From assembly GCA_028708805.1 (NCBI GenBank), contig JAQVYC010000009.1, positions 1 to 41,191 on the forward strand: a DNA stretch of 41,191 bases. Direction: 5' to 3'. A program made the translations under genes and the position numbers. Under the pieces are notes generated by a model. The model made no database searches, was not told where the DNA came from, and worked only from the letters and a program-made list of their open reading frames with translations. The stretch comes from Clostridia bacterium. GTDB taxonomy: Bacteria > Bacillota > Clostridia > Christensenellales > UBA1242. How positions within the stretch are numbered: the first letter of the stretch is position 1; each line of letters begins with the position of its first letter. Below are positions 37,180-41,191 of this stretch, piece after piece.

Positions 37180-37905
37180 TTAATCTAATTTAACATTATG
37201 ATATACTTCTTGAACATCATCTAGGTCTTCAAGTGCTTCCAGCATTTTTTCGAAAGTACTCTTTTTATTTTCTTCTAGTTCAATATACATATCAGGAATT
37301 TGGTCTACATCTTGTGAAGCTAAAACAATATTAGCTTTTTCAAGGTTATCTGCCACTTCTTTCAAACTTTCTGGCGTTGTGTAAATTTCAATCACTTCAT
37401 CATCTTCTTGAATATCTTCTGCACCAGCTTCTAAGGCTTCTATGAAAATATCATCGCTATTTATCTTATCATCTTTTTCTACTATTATAACACCCTTTCT
37501 TTTAAAAAGATAAGATACGCAACCTGTTGCCCCTAAGCCACCGCCATATTTATCGAAACAATGTCTGACATCTCCTGCTGTTCGGTTTTTATTATCTGTT
37601 AAACATTCCACAATTACCGCAGAGCCTGCAACACCATATCCTTCATATGTAATGTTTTCATATCTTACAGAATTAATATCGCCCGAAGCTTTTTTTATGG
37701 CTCTGGCAATGTTATCGCTTGGCATATTGTTTTGCTTCGCCTTTGTAATGATATCTCTTAATCTGTTATTTGTGTCTGGGTCGGCACCGCCTTCCTTAAC
37801 AGCAACCGCAAGTTCTCTGCCTATTTTAGTAAAAACCTTGCCCCTCGCTGCATCTCCTTTTTTCTTACGAGCCTGAATATTATGCCATTTACTATGTCCA
37901 CTCAT
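37180..37905 (-). CDS. YebC/PmpR-family protein
   Basis: The 241-residue protein starts MSGHSKWHNIQARKKKGDAARGKVFTKI, the family hallmark, and has the acidic C-terminal regions (EDIQEDDEVIEIYT and EALEDLDDVQEVYHNV). YebC-family proteins were annotated as transcriptional regulators; recent work places members (YeeI/YebC2) in relief of ribosome stalling at proline stretches. Which applies here cannot be told from the sequence. A GGAGAG site precedes the ATG, which overlaps the stop of the upstream methyltransferase. Confidence 0.95.
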   Translation of the reverse strand: MSGHSKWHNIQARKKKGDAARGKVFTKIGRELAVAVKEGGADPDTNNRLRDIITKAKQNNMPSDNIARAIKKASGDINSVRYENITYEGYGVAGSAVIVECLTDNKNRTAGDVRHCFDKYGGGLGATGCVSYLFKRKGVIIVEKDDKINSDDIFIEALEAGAEDIQEDDEVIEIYTTPESLKEVADNLEKANIVLASQDVDQIPDMYIELEENKKSTFEKMLEALEDLDDVQEVYHNVKLD

Positions 37906-38666
37906 TATATCTCTCCTTTATTTTTTATTTGAAATATTATAATGCTACCTGCAACTCCCACATTTAAACTTTCTAAATTTGCATCAATCGGAATTGTTAA
38001 AGTGTCTGTTAATATCTCTTTCAACTCCTCACTTATTCCTTGCCCCTCATTTCCTAAAACCACACCGCAGGGTGTTTGAAAATTAAAATTATAAATGCTT
38101 TTACCTTTCATATCTGTTCCATATAAAGGATAATGTGTTTTTTTATAAACCTCAATAAAAGTTTGTGTATCTATTTCGTAGATGTCAAGTTTAAACACAG
38201 CCCCCATTGAACTTCTGATTGTTTTGATATTTGAAGCGCTTGCACAATTTAAAAGATATACATCTTTGAAGCCTGCACCTAAGGCAGACCTGAGAAGCGT
38301 TCCGACATTGCCCGCATCTTGCAAATTATCTAATACTAAAAAATTTCCGTTAGGACTATTTAATTCTACTCTTTTATTAAAGAATACTCCTATAATACCT
38401 TGCGAAGTTTTAACTTCTGTAAAAGCATCAATTATTTTTTTATTTACTAATATGATTAATTCGGGATTTACCTTTTTTAGAAAATTATAATTTTGGTAAA
38501 CTAATGTTTGGGTTTCATTTAATAATATTATTTTGGGTTTAAAATAAGAATTAATTGCTTCTTCAATAAGTTTAGCACCATCCAAAAAAAGCAAACCTTT
38601 ATTATTTGCTTTTTGCTTTTTTAAGTCTTTAATTAATTCATTTTGTAAGGAAGTTATAATTTTCAT
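37905..38666 (-). CDS. SpoU/TrmH-family RNA 2'-O-ribose methyltransferase
   Basis: The SPOUT motifs are clear: motif 1 DNLQDAGNVGTLLRSALGAGF, motif 2 CGVVLGNEGQGIS, and motif 3 LTIPIDANLESLNVGVAGSIIIF. The N-terminal 90 residues resemble the substrate-binding SpoU_sub_bind domain (LLFLDGAKLIEEAI). Target rRNA or tRNA position not determined. I take the ATG at 38666 (MKIITSLQNEL) as start; the track start is three codons earlier and neither has a good ribosome site. It is 34 nt past the rplT stop and overlaps yebC by one base. Confidence 0.93.
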   Translation of the reverse strand: MKIITSLQNELIKDLKKQKANNKGLLFLDGAKLIEEAINSYFKPKIILLNETQTLVYQNYNFLKKVNPELIILVNKKIIDAFTEVKTSQGIIGVFFNKRVELNSPNGNFLVLDNLQDAGNVGTLLRSALGAGFKDVYLLNCASASNIKTIRSSMGAVFKLDIYEIDTQTFIEVYKKTHYPLYGTDMKGKSIYNFNFQTPCGVVLGNEGQGISEELKEILTDTLTIPIDANLESLNVGVAGSIIIFQIKNKGEI

Positions 38667-38699
38667 ATTTAACAATCAACTTTCAAACTTAATTTAAAA

Positions 38700-39050
38700 T
38701 TATAAAGCGGATTTTGCCACTTTAACTATTTCTGAAAATGCTTTTTCATCTTTAACTGCAATATCTGCTAATATTTTTCTGTTTAAGTTTATATCCGCTT
38801 GTTTTAAGCCGTGCATAAATCTATTGTATGAAATGTCGTTTAATTTGCATGCTGCAGATATTCTGGTTATCCATAAAGAACGGAAATTTCTTTTTCTTAA
38901 CTTTCTACCAATGTAAGCATATTTTTGGCTTTTCATAACTGCTTGTTTTGCAACACGATAAAGCTTACTTCTGCCACCCCAATATCCTTTGGCTTGTTTT
39001 AATGTTGCTCTTCTTCTCTTCTGAGAGTTAACACCTCTTTTTATTCTCAT
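38700..39050 (-). CDS. rplT: 50S ribosomal protein L20
   Basis: L20 is an early 23S rRNA assembly protein and, in Firmicutes, represses its own operon at the infC leader. The 116 residues begin MRIKRGVNSQKRRRATLKQAKGYWG and contain AVMKSQKYAYIGRKLRKRNFR and LWITRISAAC, all family signatures. It is 18 nt downstream of rpmI, third in the infC-rpmI-rplT operon. Confidence 0.98.
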   Translation of the reverse strand: MRIKRGVNSQKRRRATLKQAKGYWGGRSKLYRVAKQAVMKSQKYAYIGRKLRKRNFRSLWITRISAACKLNDISYNRFMHGLKQADINLNRKILADIAVKDEKAFSEIVKVAKSAL

Positions 39051-39068
39051 AATAAATTTAACCTGTCT

Positions 39069-39263
39069 TTACTTCTGAATAAGTTGTTTTATAACTTTTG
39101 CTTGTTTACCTGACAGGTAGCCTCCTTTCCTTAATTTTCTTTTTCTATCTTGGCTTTTTTCCGTCATAAAGTGTCCGCGGTCTGTGCTTGCATATTTAAC
39201 TTTACCGCTTGAATTCACTTTAAAACGCTTTTTTGCGCCACTGTGTGATTTTAATTTTGGCAT
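39069..39263 (-). CDS. rpmI: 50S ribosomal protein L35
   Basis: The 64 residues MPKLKSHSGAKKRFKVNSSG, then the basic centre TDRGHFMTEKSQDRKRKLRKGGYLSG, are a typical L35. An AGGAG site lies 8 nt before the ATG. It sits 19 nt from infC and 18 nt from rplT. Confidence 0.98.
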   Translation of the reverse strand: MPKLKSHSGAKKRFKVNSSGKVKYASTDRGHFMTEKSQDRKRKLRKGGYLSGKQAKVIKQLIQK

Positions 39264-39282
39264 TTTATATCTCCTAATAATT

Positions 39283-39795
39283 TTATTTTTTTGGCGTGAT
39301 AATCATTGTTATGTTTTTTCCCATTATTACGGGTTGTTTATCCATAGTTCCATTGCTTTCGACTAATGAAAAAAAATCTTGCATAACTTTAAGACCTATT
39401 TGCGAAAACGCTCTCTGACGACCTTTCATTTTAAGAACAACCTTTAATTTGTCGCCATCTTGCAAAAACTTGTTGCCGTGTTTTGCTTTTGTTTCCAAAT
39501 CATGTTTATCTATTGTCATAGACAACCAAATTGCTTTAAGTTCAGGAATGTTTTGGTTTCTTTTAAGTTCCCTTTCTCGTTTTATTGTATCGAATTTGTA
39601 TTTTCCATAATCCAATAATTTGCAAACTGGCGGATTGGAATTAGGATTTAAAAGCACTAAATCTAAATCCTTCTCTGAAGCCTTATCTAATGCCTCATTA
39701 AAAGAAACAACACCAACCTGCTTACCATTTTCGTCAAGTAAACGCACTTCTTTTGCTCTTATTTGCTCATTTATTAATAGCTCTTTAAAAATAAT
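39283..39795 (-). CDS. infC: Translation initiation factor IF-3, with AUU start codon
   Basis: IF-3 keeps ribosomal subunits apart and checks initiator tRNA. The track begins at a GTG (39747), which cuts off the conserved N-terminus. Reading 16 codons further upstream in frame gives IFKELLINEQIRAKEVRLLDENG, and the reading frame there starts with ATT ATT preceded by AGAGGGGG with a 5-nt (first ATT) or 8-nt (second ATT) spacer. An AUU start is the known autoregulatory feature of infC in E. coli and Bacillus. I chose the first ATT because the alignment with Bacillus IF-3 (MISKDFIINEQIR) ends there. This gives 170 residues. Confidence 0.93.
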   Translation of the reverse strand: MIFKELLINEQIRAKEVRLLDENGKQVGVVSFNEALDKASEKDLDLVLLNPNSNPPVCKLLDYGKYKFDTIKRERELKRNQNIPELKAIWLSMTIDKHDLETKAKHGNKFLQDGDKLKVVLKMKGRQRAFSQIGLKVMQDFFSLVESNGTMDKQPVIMGKNITMIITPKK

Positions 39796-39927
39796 GATTT
39801 CCCCCTCTTTAAAAAAAATAATGAAAGCAGAAAAGCTTTCACCAATTAAAAAATTTAATTTAAACCAATATCACCTAAACAAAACAGAATTTGAGTGGTG
39901 AGAAGTTTGGTTAAGCTTCTACTTTTC
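39796..39927 (-). ncRNA. Leader of the infC-rpmI-rplT operon (L20 leader-like)
   Basis: Between the promoter start site (about 39927) and the infC start lies about 132 nt. From the 5' end on the minus strand: CACCT (matching AGGTG further down), a hairpin AGAAGCTT-AACC-AAACTTCT, and finally an intrinsic terminator-like hairpin before the ribosome site. In Firmicutes the L20 leader attenuates this operon when L20 is in excess; the layout here fits. The match to the Rfam L20 leader is inferred from location and pieces and was not scored. Confidence 0.7.
39811..39841 (-). terminator. Attenuator hairpin in the infC leader
   Basis: On the minus strand TGAAAGC/GCTTTCA (7 bp, loop TTTTCT, 39841-39822) is followed by ATTATTTTTTTT (39822-39811), then the infC ribosome site. 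It is a terminator inside the leader, consistent with premature termination control. Confidence 0.8.
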
Positions 39928-39933
39928 AGGTGA

Positions 39934-39962
39934 ATTATAACATTTTGCCTTAACTATGTCAA
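39934..39962 (-). promoter_or_regulatory. Consensus promoter of infC-rpmI-rplT
   Basis: On the minus strand TTGACA (39962-39957), a 17-nt spacer and TATAAT (39939-39934), both perfect. It starts transcription about 130 nt before the infC AUU. Confidence 0.93.
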
Positions 39963-40113
39963 GATAAATTTAATATAAAATAAATATTATTTTTGAGATG
40001 TAATCGTGGTGAAAAATTAGAAATAAAAAATTTTCATTTATCTTACAATTTATTTTATGTTTAAAAATGTTTTTTTAACACACCAAATTATTCATATTCT
40101 GTCATTAATTTAC

Positions 40114-40142
40114 TTGTTAATTGTTTTTAATTGTGATAAAAT
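40114..40142 (+). promoter_or_regulatory. Likely promoter of the epimerase-like gene
   Basis: TTGTTA (40114-40119), a 17-nt spacer and TAAAAT (40137-40142), preceded by TGA as extended -10. It would leave a leader of only about 12 nt, just enough for the GGAGG site. Confidence 0.6.
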
Positions 40143-40160
40143 TTTGCAATGGAGGGTGTT

Positions 40161-41183
40161 ATGGAAAGTTATATTATAACCGGTGCTACTGGGCATATTG
40201 GAAATGTTATAACTAGAAAATTAGTTGAACAGGGAAAGAATGTTACTGTGTTGGTTTTACCAAATGATGATTTAACTCCTTTGAAAAATTTAAAACTAGA
40301 TATTGTTTTTGGAGATATTACTGATAGAGATTTTATATTAAAGTTTATTAAGCAAGATTCAACTGTCTTGCATTTGGCGGGCATAATAGACATAGGCACA
40401 CTAAAAGTTAAACTGGTAGAAAATGTTAATGTTCAAGGCACAAAGAACATTGTAGATGCCTGTATCAAAAACAAAGCCAAAAAGCTTATCTATCTAAGCA
40501 CCGTGCATATAATTGACCCGCAAAAAATAGGAGATATCTTGAAAGAGCCTACCGAGTTTAACAAAGATAAAATTGTCGGCACTTATGCAAAAACAAAATT
40601 AATTGCCACAAAATATATTTTTGATGCTTGCAAAACGCAAAAACTGAATGCAACTGTTTTGTATCCTTCGGGAGTTATTGGACCTTACGATTTTAAAATT
40701 TCGGAAATTGGACAAGTTATTCTAGATTATATCAATCATAAACTTTTTGCATATGTAAAGGGCGGATATAATTTTGTGGATGTGAGAGATGTTGCAGATG
40801 CCACTATTAAAGCAGTTACAAAAGGTAGAAGTGGCGAAGGTTATATTATTAGCGGAGAAGCTATGGAACTTAAAGGACTATTGATGACAATAAATAAAAA
40901 ACTTGGAAGGAAAAAATTGCCTCCCAAAATTGCACTCTGGTTTGTAAGAATGATGAGCGGATTGAGTAATTTATATTACAAAGTTAGAAACAAAAAACCA
41001 GTTTTTAGTAAATATTCTTTATATACAATTAGTGCAAATCATAATTTTAGCTATGAAAAGGCTAAGAAAGAACTAAACTATGCGCCGATGAATATTGAAA
41101 AAAGTATTGGAGATGCAGTTGACTGGTTTATAAAAAATAAACCTGAATTAGTTAATTGTAAGAAACTTAATAAAGATTGTTGA
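40161..41183 (+). CDS. NAD(P)-dependent epimerase/dehydratase-family (extended SDR) protein
   Basis: The Rossmann nucleotide motif TGATGHIG is at the N-terminus, the catalytic Tyr-Lys pair is in GTYAKTKLIA and the upstream STVH carries the Ser/Thr of the triad. DVRDVADATIKAV is a typical extended-SDR strand. The last 100 residues are a substrate domain with a basic helix. The track ATG (40149) overlaps the GGAGGG site; the ATG at 40161 has that site 5 nt upstream, giving 340 residues. Substrate (sugar nucleotide, flavonoid-like or steroid-like) not predictable. The stop is 8 nt before the window end, so the gene is complete. Confidence 0.9.
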   Translation: MESYIITGATGHIGNVITRKLVEQGKNVTVLVLPNDDLTPLKNLKLDIVFGDITDRDFILKFIKQDSTVLHLAGIIDIGTLKVKLVENVNVQGTKNIVDACIKNKAKKLIYLSTVHIIDPQKIGDILKEPTEFNKDKIVGTYAKTKLIATKYIFDACKTQKLNATVLYPSGVIGPYDFKISEIGQVILDYINHKLFAYVKGGYNFVDVRDVADATIKAVTKGRSGEGYIISGEAMELKGLLMTINKKLGRKKLPPKIALWFVRMMSGLSNLYYKVRNKKPVFSKYSLYTISANHNFSYEKAKKELNYAPMNIEKSIGDAVDWFIKNKPELVNCKKLNKDC

Positions 41184-41191
41184 TATTTTTA

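Overview
The window looks like a chromosomal segment of a very AT-rich, low-GC Gram-positive bacterium, most likely an anaerobic member of the Clostridia (Bacillota). The basis is the gene order infC-rpmI-rplT ... ruvC-ruvA-ruvB-queA-tgt-yajC-secD-secF-ksgA, a HemZ-type protein, a rubrerythrin, strong AGGAGG-type ribosome sites, TTGACA/TATAAT promoters and BclA-like collagen-like surface proteins. No rRNA gene or mobile-element gene is visible. Two tRNA genes (Ala-TGC and Ile-GAT) are present.

Region 1 (1-8281) is a complete type I-C CRISPR-Cas locus, read on the minus strand in the order cas3-cas5c-cas8c-cas7-cas4-cas1-cas2, followed by a leader and the first repeat of an array that leaves the window at base 1. 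An internal, well-placed ribosome site inside cas8c predicts a separate small subunit (Cas11c). Cas5c would process the pre-crRNA; Cas5c, Cas7, Cas8c and Cas11c would form Cascade; Cas3 would cut the target; Cas4, Cas1 and Cas2 would acquire spacers.

Region 2 (8282-12660) is a surface-protein island: two divergent collagen-like proteins with different C-terminal domains, a GT2 glycosyltransferase between them that may modify them, a small zinc-ribbon protein missing from the ORF track, and two tRNA genes. Region 3 (12679-19713) holds rubrerythrin, an FtsH protease with an unusually long charged tail coupled to a membrane-anchored protein of unknown function, a CvpA-like membrane protein, an S1-domain protein with a repetitive charged tail, and a PAP2 phosphatase.

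Region 4 (19735-26054) has a HemZ-like protein that has lost two of the three radical-SAM cluster cysteines, RecJ, an SGNH hydrolase, a probably leaderless membrane-bound XRE regulator and a CYTH-like protein. Region 5 (26055-39960) is conserved housekeeping: an unrecognised two-domain protein, ksgA, secF, secD, a TIGR04086-like membrane protein, yajC, tgt, queA, ruvB, ruvA, ruvC, yebC, a SpoU methyltransferase, rplT, rpmI and infC with an AUU start and an attenuator leader. A NAD-dependent epimerase-like gene ends the window.

The most unusual non-coding signal is a pair of related elements of about 88 nt, at 28610-28697 and 26116-26202, in opposite orientation. The first folds on paper into a near-perfect three-armed cloverleaf; the second is a decayed relative. 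I do not recognise the family.
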